A stretch of DNA of 64,000 nucleotides from Sphingomonas canadensis. Lineage in GTDB: Bacteria; Pseudomonadota; Alphaproteobacteria; Sphingomonadales; Sphingomonadaceae. The notes under the pieces are model-generated. The model searched no databases. It worked only from the letters and a program-made list of their open reading frames with translations, and was not told where the DNA came from. Below are positions 26,653-36,312 of the stretch, piece by piece. The stretch covers positions 186,001-250,000 of the forward strand of contig NZ_JAPDRA010000001.1 in assembly GCF_026013525.1 (NCBI RefSeq), read 5' to 3'. The position numbers were made by a program, and so were the translations under genes. Within the stretch, counting starts at the first letter, position 1. Every line of letters begins with the position of its first letter.

Positions 26653-27230
26653 AGATCCTCGCGCTTCATATGGATGATCGGCACCGCCGGCTGGGCGCTG
26701 GCCAGCTTGTCCAGCAGCCCTTCCAGCGTGGTATCGACGATCAGCAGCCCCTGGTGCTGCGGCCGGACGAAGCCGACGCGGCCCATATGCTCCCAGAATT
26801 CGACGAGCTTGTCGTAATAGCCCGCGATGTTGAGCAGCCCGATCGGATCGCTGTGATAGCCGAGCTGCGCCCAGCTCAGCGCCTCCCACAGCTCGTCCAT
26901 CGTGCCGGTGCCCCCGGGCAGGTTGACGAAACCGTCCGCCAGATCGACGAAGCGCGCCTTGCGCTCGTGCATCGTCTGGACGACCTCCAGCGTGGTCAGC
27001 CCGCGGTGCGCTACCTCGGCATTCACCAGCGCTTCGGGGATGATGCCGATCACCTCGCCGCCCGCCTCCAGCGCCGCATCGGCCACCGCGCCCATCAGCC
27101 CCAGCCGCCCGCCGCCATAGACCAGGCCGATCCCGCGCTCCGCCAGCGTCCGCCCCACATGCCGTGCGGCCTCGATATACACCGGGTCGGCCGGGCTGGC
27201 CGATCCGCAATAGACTGCGATACGCTTCAT
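26649..27230 (-). CDS. LOG family phosphoribohydrolase-like protein
   Basis: 193 residues. Signatures are KRIAVYCGSASPADPVY, YGGGRLGLMGAVADAAL and the catalytic LPGGTGTMDELWEALSW. These define the LOG/lysine-decarboxylase-like family, whose characterised members release ribose 5-phosphate from cytokinin nucleotides or from nucleotide 5'-monophosphates such as AMP. It sits between crtI (42 bases upstream) and crtB (4-base overlap), inside the carotenoid operon. A role in carotenoid synthesis is not established; a nucleotide or cofactor salvage role is equally possible. Confidence 0.9.
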   Translation of the reverse strand: MKRIAVYCGSASPADPVYIEAARHVGRTLAERGIGLVYGGGRLGLMGAVADAALEAGGEVIGIIPEALVNAEVAHRGLTTLEVVQTMHERKARFVDLADGFVNLPGGTGTMDELWEALSWAQLGYHSDPIGLLNIAGYYDKLVEFWEHMGRVGFVRPQHQGLLIVDTTLEGLLDKLASAQPAVPIIHMKREDL

Positions 27231-27272
27231 CTTACGCTTCCCTATCGCGCTTGGCGGGGCGATTTGCCGTGC

Positions 27273-28751
27273 TCACTTCAAATCCTCCAGCATCAGCGCC
27301 GCCGTTGCCTTGGCGCTGCCCACCACCCCGGGGATTCCGGCGCCGGGATGCGTCCCCGCGCCGACGAAGTACAGGTTGGGGATGTGATCGTCGCGGTTGT
27401 GCGTGCGGAACCACGCGCTCTGCGTCAGGATCGGCTCCAGGCTGAAGGCCGATCCCAGATGCGCGTTCAGATCCTGGACGAAATCGTCCGGCGTATAGCT
27501 GAACCTGGTCACGATCCGCTCGTGCAGATCGGGGATCAGCCGCCGCGCCACCTCGTCCAGCACGCGCTTTTCCAGCATCGGCGCGGTTTCCGCCCAGTCG
27601 GCGGGGAACTTGCCCCGGTGCGGCACCGGCACCAGCGCGTAAAAGGCGGCATGCCCCTCCGGCGCCATGCCCGCATCGCTCGCGCTGGGATGGTGGAGGT
27701 AGATGGAGAAATCGCGGCTGAGCACGCCATTGTCGTAGATGTCGGCGAGCAGCCCCTCATAGCGCGGCCCGAACAGGATATTGTGGTGCGGGATCTCCGG
27801 AAAGGTGCCGCGCACGCCGAAATGCACCACGAACAGCGAGGGCGAGAAGCGCTTGCGCTCGATCCGGGCCGCGGTGCGCTGGGCGCTGCGCGACCCCTTC
27901 AGCAGCGTGCGATAGCTGTGGACGATGTCGGCGTTGCTCGCCACCGCGTCCACCTGGGCCGCATATCCGCTGGCGGTGCGCACGCCGGTCACGCGGTCGC
28001 CCAGCGTATCGATCGCGGTCACCGGATCGCCCAGCCGGATCTCGCCGCCCAGCCGCTCGAACAGCGCCACCATGCCGCTAACCAGCCGGTTGGTGCCGCC
28101 TTCGGCCCACCATACCCCGCCATCGCGCTCCAGCTTGTGGATCAGCGCATAAATGCTGCTGGTCTTGGTCGGATCGCCGCCCACCAGCAGCGTGTGGAAG
28201 CTGAGCGCCTGGCGCAGCTTGTCGTTCTTCACGAACGAGCAGACCATCGAATAAACCGATCGCCACGCCTGATACCGTGCCAGCGCGGGCGCGGCCTTGA
28301 TCATCGACATGAAGTCGAGGAACGCGACCGAGCCCAGCTTCACATAGCCTTCCTCATAGACCCCGGCCGAATAGGCGAGGAAGCGGCGGTAGCCCTCGAT
28401 ATCCTCGGGATCGAGCTTGGCGATCTCCGCACGCAGCACGCGATCGTCGTTGGTATAGTCGAAGGTCGTGCCGTCGGGCCAGCTCAGCCGGTAGAAGGGC
28501 GTCACCGGGCGCAGCGTCACATCCTCACCGATGTCGCGGCCGGAAAGCTGCCACAGCTCCTTCAGCGCTTCGGGCGCGGTAAGCACGGTGGGGCCGGCAT
28601 CGAAGGTGAAGCCATCGCGCTGCCAGTGATAGGCGCGGCCGCCCGGCTTGTCGCGCGCCTCGATCACCACGGTCTGCACCCCCGCGGACTGCAGCCTGAT
28701 GGCGAGCGCCAGCCCGCCGAACCCGGATCCGATCACTGCCGCGCGCTTCAT
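27273..28751 (-). CDS. crtI: phytoene desaturase
   Basis: 492-residue CrtI-type FAD enzyme that desaturates phytoene to lycopene. AVIGSGFGGLALAIRLQSAG is the FAD-binding motif at the N-terminus, followed by VVIEARDKPGGRAY. The family-specific FDAGPTVLTAPEAL and the C-terminal FVGAGTHPGAGIPGVVGSAK are present. The ATG overlaps the crtY stop (ATGA). Membrane-associated; probably the four-step desaturase that feeds CrtY. Confidence 0.96.
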   Translation of the reverse strand: MKRAAVIGSGFGGLALAIRLQSAGVQTVVIEARDKPGGRAYHWQRDGFTFDAGPTVLTAPEALKELWQLSGRDIGEDVTLRPVTPFYRLSWPDGTTFDYTNDDRVLRAEIAKLDPEDIEGYRRFLAYSAGVYEEGYVKLGSVAFLDFMSMIKAAPALARYQAWRSVYSMVCSFVKNDKLRQALSFHTLLVGGDPTKTSSIYALIHKLERDGGVWWAEGGTNRLVSGMVALFERLGGEIRLGDPVTAIDTLGDRVTGVRTASGYAAQVDAVASNADIVHSYRTLLKGSRSAQRTAARIERKRFSPSLFVVHFGVRGTFPEIPHHNILFGPRYEGLLADIYDNGVLSRDFSIYLHHPSASDAGMAPEGHAAFYALVPVPHRGKFPADWAETAPMLEKRVLDEVARRLIPDLHERIVTRFSYTPDDFVQDLNAHLGSAFSLEPILTQSAWFRTHNRDDHIPNLYFVGAGTHPGAGIPGVVGSAKATAALMLEDLK

Positions 28752-29911
28752 TTCTTCCTCCCGGCGACCGCCGCCACTGCACGGCCCACCGGCACGGGCG
28801 GCCTGCCCGCCAGCAGCCGCGCCTGATCCAGCAGCGTCGTCCGCCCGGCGTAAAAGCGCGCGATCAGCCCCGCGTCCAGCCCATAGAAGCGTTCCAGCAC
28901 GCGATAGCGCTCGGCCGGCTCCGCGGCGCGGAACAACATCTTCGCCAGCATCCGGTAATAGCCGCGCCGCCGCCAGGTGCGCCTGGCGAAGCCGTGGAGC
29001 AGCGCGTTAAGCCCGGCGCCGGAAAGATCGCCCGCCTGGGCCACCAGCGCCGCGGCACGCACCGCATCGGGCAGCGAATAGCTGGTCACCGGGTGGAACA
29101 GGCCGGCGCGGGCGCCCGCCTTGGCCACCTTGTTCCCGCCCGATTGCCAATAGGCGTCGAAATCGCCGCCCATCGCCACCGGAAGCACGCCCGCTTCCTC
29201 ACGCACCACCCGCTCGACATGCCATCCGCGCGCAGCCGCATAATCGCCGATGCGCGCCGCCAGCGCGGGCGCGTCGATCGCCGGATCGTCGCTGTAATAG
29301 GTATCCTCGACGAACATCCGCGTCGCCGCGAAGGGCAGGCAATAGACGAAGCGATAGCCATCGGCCTGTGGCACGGTTGCGTCCATCACGATCGGGCGGG
29401 GCATATCGTGCGCGTCCGCCAGCCGCAGCTCGCGGCCGAGGAATTTCTGCCAGCCCAGCTCCAGCAGCCCCAGGTCACCCGGGCCGCGCGCGTCGATCAC
29501 GCCCTTGGCCTCGATCCGGTCGCCGTCGGCCAGCACGACCGCGGTGGGGCTGGCGGCCAGCGCCTTGCGCCGCGTCATCACCGCCTTTTCGGGCAACGCC
29601 TCTCGCAGCACCTGATCGAAGCGTTCGGATTCCACCGAATAATATTGCGCGCGCAGCGTCCGCTGCCGCGCGGGGAAGGCGACGTCATAGCCGGTCCAGC
29701 CATAGCTGATCAGCGGCGCCACCAGCCAGCGCTCCGCCGGCGCCACATCGCCCGCGAAGAACGACCAGAGATGGTTGCCGCCCAGCCGCGGCCCGGCCTC
29801 GATCACGCGGACGTCGCAATCGGGGCGCTTGCGCCTGAGCGCCAGCGCGATGAGCCCCCCCGCGAGCCCGCCCCCTACGATCGCCACGTCGCACTGGATG
29901 GTTGCCGGCAT
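28748..29911 (-). CDS. crtY: lycopene beta-cyclase
   Basis: 387-residue lycopene cyclase of the bacterial CrtY type, converting lycopene to beta-carotene. The dinucleotide-binding motif VAIVGGGLAGGLIALALRR is at residues 8-26, LGGNHLWSFF follows, and FVYCLPFAATRMFVEDTYYS and VARAGLFHPVTSYSLPDAV-type signatures appear later. It is the first gene of the minus-strand operon crtY-crtI-LOG-crtB. The Met at 29911 is chosen over the frame start at 29971 because the FAD/NAD motif follows directly. Confidence 0.94.
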   Translation of the reverse strand: MPATIQCDVAIVGGGLAGGLIALALRRKRPDCDVRVIEAGPRLGGNHLWSFFAGDVAPAERWLVAPLISYGWTGYDVAFPARQRTLRAQYYSVESERFDQVLREALPEKAVMTRRKALAASPTAVVLADGDRIEAKGVIDARGPGDLGLLELGWQKFLGRELRLADAHDMPRPIVMDATVPQADGYRFVYCLPFAATRMFVEDTYYSDDPAIDAPALAARIGDYAAARGWHVERVVREEAGVLPVAMGGDFDAYWQSGGNKVAKAGARAGLFHPVTSYSLPDAVRAAALVAQAGDLSGAGLNALLHGFARRTWRRRGYYRMLAKMLFRAAEPAERYRVLERFYGLDAGLIARFYAGRTTLLDQARLLAGRPPVPVGRAVAAVAGRKK

Positions 29912-29977
29912 CGGCCTCGCGTAGCGGATGCGCCCGCGGGCAACAAGGGAAGCACCGTTCCGGCAGGGCAACGGCGC

Positions 29978-30010
29978 AAAAAATCCCCTCCCGCCGGGGA
30001 GCGGGAGGGG
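29978..30010 (-). terminator. probable intrinsic terminator downstream of the glutathione transferase gene
   Basis: On the minus strand a perfect ten-base-pair stem, CCCCTCCCGC with GCGGGAGGGG (30001-30010 and 29985-29994), six-base loop, is followed by ATTTTTT (29984-29978). It lies between gst (30074) and crtY (29911) and would end the gst transcript. Its CCCTCCC-type arms echo the repeat in truB, but the organisation differs. The rest of the 29912-30073 gap shows nothing else. Confidence 0.8.
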
Positions 30011-30073
30011 GAGGAAGTGGGAGCGGACCCGAGATGCGTGGGACCGGCTCCTCGGAAGATCGTGGCGGCGCGA

Positions 30074-30688
30074 TCAGGCGGCCTTCAGCAGCGGCCATTC
30101 CCGCGCCATCGCGCGCGCCACCGAGGGGCGGCGGCGCAGCGCCTCGCGCCAGCGATGCAACACCGGCCATTCGCCGAGCGCGATCCCGGCGTGCTCGCTC
30201 CAGTTGAGCACCGCGAGCAGATAGGCGTCGGCCACGCTGAACCCGCCCTCCAGATGTTCGCGCGTCGCCAGATGCGCCGACAGCAGCTCGAACGGGCGGA
30301 CGGCACGTGCGCGCCCGGCGGCGCGCGCATCCTTCCCGGCATCGCCCGCCATCAGCGGCGCGAACACGCCCTTGTGCAGCTCGGTGGCGATGAAGTTCAG
30401 CCAGGCGAGCATCCGGTAATGCGCGTCGGAGAAATGTGGCGGGGCCAGCACGCCTTCGGGCGCCAGCCCGGCGATATAGGCCAGCACCGCCGGCCCCTCG
30501 GTCAGCACGAAGCCGCCGGGCGTCTCGATCGCGGGGACATAGCCCATCGGGCTGAGCGCGGTGAAATGGCGGCCGTCCGCCAGCCGCCCGCCGGGCGGGA
30601 CCGCGACATATTCGGCGTCCAGCTCGGCCTCTTCCAGCGCGATGCGCGCGGCGAGCGAGCATGCGAAGGGCCGGAAATAGAGCTTCAT
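30074..30688 (-). CDS. gst: glutathione S-transferase
   Basis: 204-residue cytosolic-type glutathione transferase. The N-terminal thioredoxin-fold domain has KLYFRPFACSLAARIALEEA, and the glutathione contacts MGYVPAIETP and FVLTEGPAVLAYIA (the cis-Pro and the Glu-Gly/Ser pair). The all-helical C-terminal domain includes FSVADAYLLAVLNWS, the N-capping box. Beta-class-like with a Cys at position 10. It is divergent from a TetR gene with a shared inverted repeat, so induction by an electrophile is plausible (inference). Confidence 0.93.
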   Translation of the reverse strand: MKLYFRPFACSLAARIALEEAELDAEYVAVPPGGRLADGRHFTALSPMGYVPAIETPGGFVLTEGPAVLAYIAGLAPEGVLAPPHFSDAHYRMLAWLNFIATELHKGVFAPLMAGDAGKDARAAGRARAVRPFELLSAHLATREHLEGGFSVADAYLLAVLNWSEHAGIALGEWPVLHRWREALRRRPSVARAMAREWPLLKAA

Positions 30689-30718
30689 GGCCGGTTCTCC
30701 CCGAACTTGATTTTCTTA

Positions 30719-30765
30719 CGATTCCGCATAAAAATAACCGGGTCAAGGAATTTTATGCGAGATCG
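30719..30765. promoter_or_regulatory. inverted repeat, candidate TetR operator between gst and TetR gene
   Basis: CGATTCCGCATAAAA (30719-30733) and TTTTATGCGAGATCG (30751-30765) are inverted copies agreeing at 13 of 15 positions, with 17 bases between. The right arm covers the TetR start codon (30755) and the left lies 31 bases upstream of the gst start, so binding could repress both genes. Confidence 0.55.
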
Positions 30766-31372
30766 CACAGAAAAGCGCGCGCGCGGCCGTCCGCGCGCCT
30801 TCGATCAGGACCTGGCGCTGCAGGCGGCGAGCGCGCGTTTCCGCACGCGCGGCTATTCGGCCACCTCGCTCGACGAGCTGGCCGCGGTCACCGGCGTCGC
30901 GCGGCCCAGCCTGGCGGCGGCGTTCGGCGACAAGCGCGCGCTCTATCTGGCGGCGCTCGAACGCACCTATGGCTGGCTGGAACAGAGCTTCGCCGGGTTG
31001 ATCGAGGCGAAGCTGCCGCTGCGCGAGATGCTGGAGCGGATGTTCCGCTTTTCGATCAAGGTCTATCTGGACGGCGAGTTCGGCCCCTCCGGCTGCATCG
31101 CGCTCAACACCGCGGTGGCCGAGGCGGTGACCGATCCGGATATCCGCGCGATGCTCTCCCGCGTCCTCGACCTTGAGGATCGCGCGCTGCGGACGATGCT
31201 GGCCGACGCGGGCAGCCCGACGCCGGAGGCGCATGCGCACCTGGCCGTATCGGTGCTCCAGGCGCTCAGCATCCGCGCGCGCACCGGCCGCCCGCGCGAG
31301 GAGCTGGAGGCGATCGCCGCCGCCTGCGTCGACATGATCGCGGGCAAGCCGGACGGCGATTCTCAATCCTAG
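30755..31372 (+). CDS. TetR family transcriptional regulator
   Basis: 205 residues. The DNA-binding domain reads RGRPRAFDQDLALQAASARF, then YSATSLDELAAVTGVARPSL and AAFGDKRALYLAAL. The C-terminal domain contains PSGCIALNTAVAEAVTDPDI, a pattern seen in the NemR/AcrR-like group that senses electrophiles. The ATG at 30755 is the first start after the promoter region; the much longer frame upstream is the antisense of crtY. Divergent from gst, which it probably represses. Confidence 0.9.
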   Translation: MRDRTEKRARGRPRAFDQDLALQAASARFRTRGYSATSLDELAAVTGVARPSLAAAFGDKRALYLAALERTYGWLEQSFAGLIEAKLPLREMLERMFRFSIKVYLDGEFGPSGCIALNTAVAEAVTDPDIRAMLSRVLDLEDRALRTMLADAGSPTPEAHAHLAVSVLQALSIRARTGRPREELEAIAAACVDMIAGKPDGDSQS

Positions 31373-31489
31373 CCGTGGTCCCGCAGCCGGCGGAGAAGCC
31401 GCGCCGCCTGCCCGGCCGCGGCCTCGCACCGTCTATCTTTGCCGGGATGGCGTGATTCCTGCCCTCCACCATGCCATGGAGGCGCGGCG

Positions 31490-32218
31490 ATGGCTGACGT
31501 GACGATCCCGATCCTGCTTTCGGCATTGGCGATGACGCTGATCGTCGGCGTGCGCTATCTGATCGCGAGCGGCGGCTTCGATCTTGCGACCCGGCTGCGC
31601 TGCCCCGGCCTCTATCACGGCATGGGCCGCCAGATCCGCATGGAGATCGGCTGGAGCCTCGCCAGCGCCGCGGTCTATGGCGTGCCCGCCGGGATCGTCG
31701 CCTGGGGCTGGCAGAACCGCGGCTGGACGCTGATCTACACCGACGTCCACGCCTATCCGCTCTGGTATCTGCCGCTGTCGGTGCTGCTCTACCTGCTGGC
31801 GCACGACACCTGGTTTTACTGGACGCACCGGCTGATGCACCGGCCGCGATGGTTCCGCATCGCCCATGCCGTCCACCATGCCAGCCGCCCGCCCACCGCC
31901 TGGGCGGCGATGAGCTTCCATTGGGTGGAGGCGCTGACCGGCGCGATCGTGATCCCCGCGCTGGTGTTCGCCGTGCCGATCCACGCCGCCGCGCTGGGCG
32001 TGGTGCTGACGGTGATGACCGTGATGGGCGTCACCAACCATATGGGGTGGGAGATATTCCCGCGCTGGCTGGTGCATGGCCCCGCCGGGCGATGGCTGAT
32101 CACCGCGAGCCACCACCAGCGCCACCACGACCGATATCGCTGCAACTACGGCCTGTATTTCCGCTTCTGGGACCGGCTGTGCGGCACCGACGCGGGGCTG
32201 GGCGGTTTCGCGCGGTAA
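31490..32218 (+). CDS. sterol desaturase family di-iron hydroxylase
   Basis: 242 residues starting at the ATG at 31490, with GGAGG nine bases upstream. Four or so membrane helices and the three histidine boxes HDTWFYWTHRLMH, HAVHHASRPP and SHHQRHHDRYRCNYG. It is a fatty acid hydroxylase superfamily member but lacks the motifs of bacterial CrtZ carotene hydroxylase; closest in feel to C-5 sterol desaturase-like proteins. Location near the crt operon hints at xanthophyll or membrane lipid hydroxylation, but the substrate is unknown. Expressed convergently with nothing; the TetR gene upstream runs the same way. Confidence 0.85.
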   Translation: MADVTIPILLSALAMTLIVGVRYLIASGGFDLATRLRCPGLYHGMGRQIRMEIGWSLASAAVYGVPAGIVAWGWQNRGWTLIYTDVHAYPLWYLPLSVLLYLLAHDTWFYWTHRLMHRPRWFRIAHAVHHASRPPTAWAAMSFHWVEALTGAIVIPALVFAVPIHAAALGVVLTVMTVMGVTNHMGWEIFPRWLVHGPAGRWLITASHHQRHHDRYRCNYGLYFRFWDRLCGTDAGLGGFAR

Positions 32219-32328
32219 CCATGATTTCATTCCCGTGACGTAATCATGACGCAATTGCGACGAAGCGCGGGAGCGAATATCCCTGCGTTGCGTTTCGCAA
32301 CTGCAACACGTCCCCGGAGCATGCCCCT

Positions 32329-33207
32329 GTGAAAGTCCCCGCCTGCGCCGCCGCCCCGTTTGCCGCCATCGCCGCGTTGCTCGCCGCCGCCCCGGCGCAG
32401 GCGCAGGCGCAGGCGCAGGAAGGCGATGCGCCGCCGCCGGTCGACACCGCGGCGCTGGAGGGCGACGGGCTGACCATCGGCCTGGCCGCTGGCGTGGTCC
32501 CCAGCTACGAAGGGTCGGACGACACCGCCTTCTCGATCATTCCCGGGCTGCGCGGCCGCGTGTCGGGCATCAACTTCATGCTTCGCGGCAACCGCTTCTG
32601 GGCCGATCTGGTGCCCACCTCCAGCGGCCCCGGCTGGGACATCCAGCTAGGCCCGGTGATCCAGGCCAATTTCAACCGCCATTCGTCGATCGTCGACGCG
32701 CAGGTGAAGAAGCTGCCCAAGCGTGACATCGCGCTGGAGACCGGGGCCTTCGCCGGGATCGCGCGCCAGGGGGTGGTGACCAGCGATTACGACAAGCTGG
32801 GCGTCTCGCTGGCCTATGTCCACGACGTGCTGGGCGCGCACGGCAGCTATGTGATCACCCCGGCGATCGACTACAGCACGCCGCTGAGCACCACGGCCTA
32901 TATCGGCATCAACCTGTCGGCCGATTATGTCGGGCGGGGCTATGCCGATTATTATTTCAGCGTCGATGCGCCCGGCAGCGCGGCGAGCGGCCTGCCCGTC
33001 TTCAGCGCCGGAAAGGGCTGGAAGGATTGGACGATCGCCAGCTATGCCGCGGTATCGCTGACCGGCGACCTGACGCGCGGCCTGGCGCTGGTCGGCGCCG
33101 GATCCTACCGCCGCATGCTCGACGATTCGGCCGCCTCGCCCGTCACCAGCGTCGCCGGTTCGCCCAACCAGTGGACCGGCATGCTGGGCCTTGCCTACAC
33201 CTTCTGA
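32329..33207 (+). CDS. MipA/OmpV family outer-membrane protein
   Basis: 292 residues from a GTG start (an alternative ATG at 32320 runs into a stop). Signal peptide AAPFAAIAALLAAAPAQAQA. The mature protein starts with the family pattern LTIGLAAGVVPSYEGSDD, then FSIIPGLRGRVSGINF and repeated amphipathic strands. It ends in LGLAYTF, the terminal phenylalanine typical of beta-barrels. A (GCGCAG)n repeat at 32395-32418 encodes the AQAQAQ stretch at the signal cleavage site. MipA-type proteins are scaffolds or porin-like outer-membrane proteins. Confidence 0.9.
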   Translation: MKVPACAAAPFAAIAALLAAAPAQAQAQAQEGDAPPPVDTAALEGDGLTIGLAAGVVPSYEGSDDTAFSIIPGLRGRVSGINFMLRGNRFWADLVPTSSGPGWDIQLGPVIQANFNRHSSIVDAQVKKLPKRDIALETGAFAGIARQGVVTSDYDKLGVSLAYVHDVLGAHGSYVITPAIDYSTPLSTTAYIGINLSADYVGRGYADYYFSVDAPGSAASGLPVFSAGKGWKDWTIASYAAVSLTGDLTRGLALVGAGSYRRMLDDSAASPVTSVAGSPNQWTGMLGLAYTF

Positions 33208-33255
33208 GCCGCGCCTTGCCGCCGCGCTGGACGCCGCCCCGCATCGCGCCTAAGC

Positions 33256-33355
33256 TCCGTCCATCCCCGGGGGGCCGCTGACGCGCGGCTGAGAGGCAGG
33301 CTGCAGCCTGCGACCCGCTGAACCTGATCCGGCTGACACCGGCGGAGGGAGGGAG
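33256..33355 (+). ncRNA. TPP (THI-box) riboswitch
   Basis: The thi-box core is present in order. GCGGCTGAGAGG (33285-33296) is followed by a hairpin (CAGGCTGCAGCCTG) and then ACCCGCTGAACCTGATC (33313-33329). Next come CGGCTGACACCGGCG and the closing AGGGAGGGA. These match the conserved pyrimidine- and pyrophosphate-sensor helices of the thiamine pyrophosphate riboswitch. It precedes a small membrane-protein gene and thiC, so high TPP should reduce both. Confidence 0.93.
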
Positions 33356-33409
33356 CGCGGCCGAAATCCGTGATCCGTCCCTTGCCCTTGCGAAGAGGAT
33401 GGACGCGCG

Positions 33410-33811
33410 ATGCTGACGACTGCCGATCCCATCACCTATCAGCTCGCCGTGGTCGAAGGCGCGGTGATGATCGCCCTGGGCTTCGCCGGGCTGCGCGACG
33501 CCACGCTATGGCCGCGCATGGTGGAGGAGATGGAGCGCTCCCCCGCGCTCAACGCCGCCATCGGGCTGGTGGCGGTGCTGTTCGGCGCGCTTGTGGTGCT
33601 GTTGCCGGGCGGCTGGAGCGATCCGCTCGCCATCGTGGTTTCGGGGATCGGGCTCGGCTCGATCGTCAAGGGGCTCGCGCTGATCGCGATCCCCGGCGCG
33701 TGGCTGGCGATGGGCCGGCCGCTGCTGCGTTATTCGCGGCCCTGGGGCGCGGGCGTGATGCTCGCCGGGGCCATCCTGATCATCGCCGGCGCGGCCGGCA
33801 TCCTGAACTGA
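33410..33811 (+). CDS. four-helix membrane protein under TPP riboswitch
   Basis: 133 residues with four predicted membrane segments, including AVVEGAVMIALGFAGLRDA, AAIGLVAVLFGALVVLLPGG, LAIVVSGIGLGSIVKGLALI and AGVMLAGAILIIAGAAGIL. No transporter signature or signal is recognised. It begins 55 bases after the riboswitch core and ends 9 bases before thiC, so it is part of the thiC transcript and TPP-responsive. A role in thiamine or pyrimidine-precursor handling is inferred only from this position. Confidence 0.78.
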   Translation: MLTTADPITYQLAVVEGAVMIALGFAGLRDATLWPRMVEEMERSPALNAAIGLVAVLFGALVVLLPGGWSDPLAIVVSGIGLGSIVKGLALIAIPGAWLAMGRPLLRYSRPWGAGVMLAGAILIIAGAAGILN

Positions 33812-35686
<1,875 letters not shown>

Positions 35687-35774
35687 CAAGGCCCGCCGCC
35701 GGATGCCCTGATCGCGGGCGTCCGGCGCCCGCCGGGGACTTGATCTTCCGCCAACTCCCATCCGGAGCGATTCC

Positions 35775-36152
35775 ATGCCGAATGTACCGGCCCTGTTCGC
35801 GGCCGCCGGCGCTGCCGCGCTGCTGTTCCTCGCCGCCCCTGCGCATGCGCAGATGAGCGACGCCTCGATCGAAGCCTACAACCGCCACGCCGATACGGTG
35901 AATGCCGACAAGGCCGAGATGCAGCGCGAACTGACGCTGATGCGCGCCGCGCCGGATGCCGCCGAGGGCTGCCGGCATATCGACCGCATCCGCGAGCTGG
36001 GTTTCGATGCGCTCGCCTCGCTCAACCTGATGAAGCAGCTCGCGTCGAGCTCGGGCGACCAGAGCGCCTATACCAGCGCCCAGGCGACCTTCGAGGAGCT
36101 GGAGACCCAGCTCGCCAAGGTCCGCCTGCTGAAGGACCAGCGCTGCGGCTGA
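35775..36152 (+). CDS. small exported helical protein, paralogue of 37150-37527
   Basis: 125 residues. Signal peptide (FAAAGAAALLFLAAPAHAQ), then an entirely helical mature part: YNRHADTVNADKAEMQREL, AAEGCRHIDRIRELG, LNLMKQLASSSGDQSAYTSA and a final LLKDQRCG. Two cysteines. The pattern of lengths, Cys spacing and YN...D.NK.E motifs matches the protein at 37150-37527, so the two are likely duplicates. Function unknown; first of five small exported products in this stretch. Confidence 0.72.
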   Translation: MPNVPALFAAAGAAALLFLAAPAHAQMSDASIEAYNRHADTVNADKAEMQRELTLMRAAPDAAEGCRHIDRIRELGFDALASLNLMKQLASSSGDQSAYTSAQATFEELETQLAKVRLLKDQRCG

Positions 36153-36312
36153 AGCGCAGGCCTGAGGTTCCGGCCATCCGCAGCATCGTTGGAAAGGCAG
36201 CGCAGAGTGGAGCCAATGCCGCCACTGGCGGTCAGACTTTAGCCGTTCGTCCGGTGCGACTGGATACCCGTCCAGTTGCGTCCGGCGGCGGCGTTCGCGC
36301 ATTGTTGCGGGC

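Noticed and set aside
25684..27210. 508-residue fusion of LOG region with phytoene synthase
   Set aside because: The upstream part is the LOG gene in another phase; phytoene synthase homology begins near the GTG at 26652.
29978..30010. Second copy of the truB palindromic element
   Set aside because: Shares CCCTCCC-type arms but lacks the paired small hairpins and GGAGGGGTA arms; behaves as a terminator.
28994..30754. Upstream extension of the TetR gene through crtY and gst
   Set aside because: Antisense to crtY and gst; TetR homology starts at 30755.
31490..32218. Annotation as CrtZ beta-carotene hydroxylase
   Set aside because: Histidine boxes and length fit the sterol desaturase group, not the compact CrtZ family, despite proximity to crt genes.
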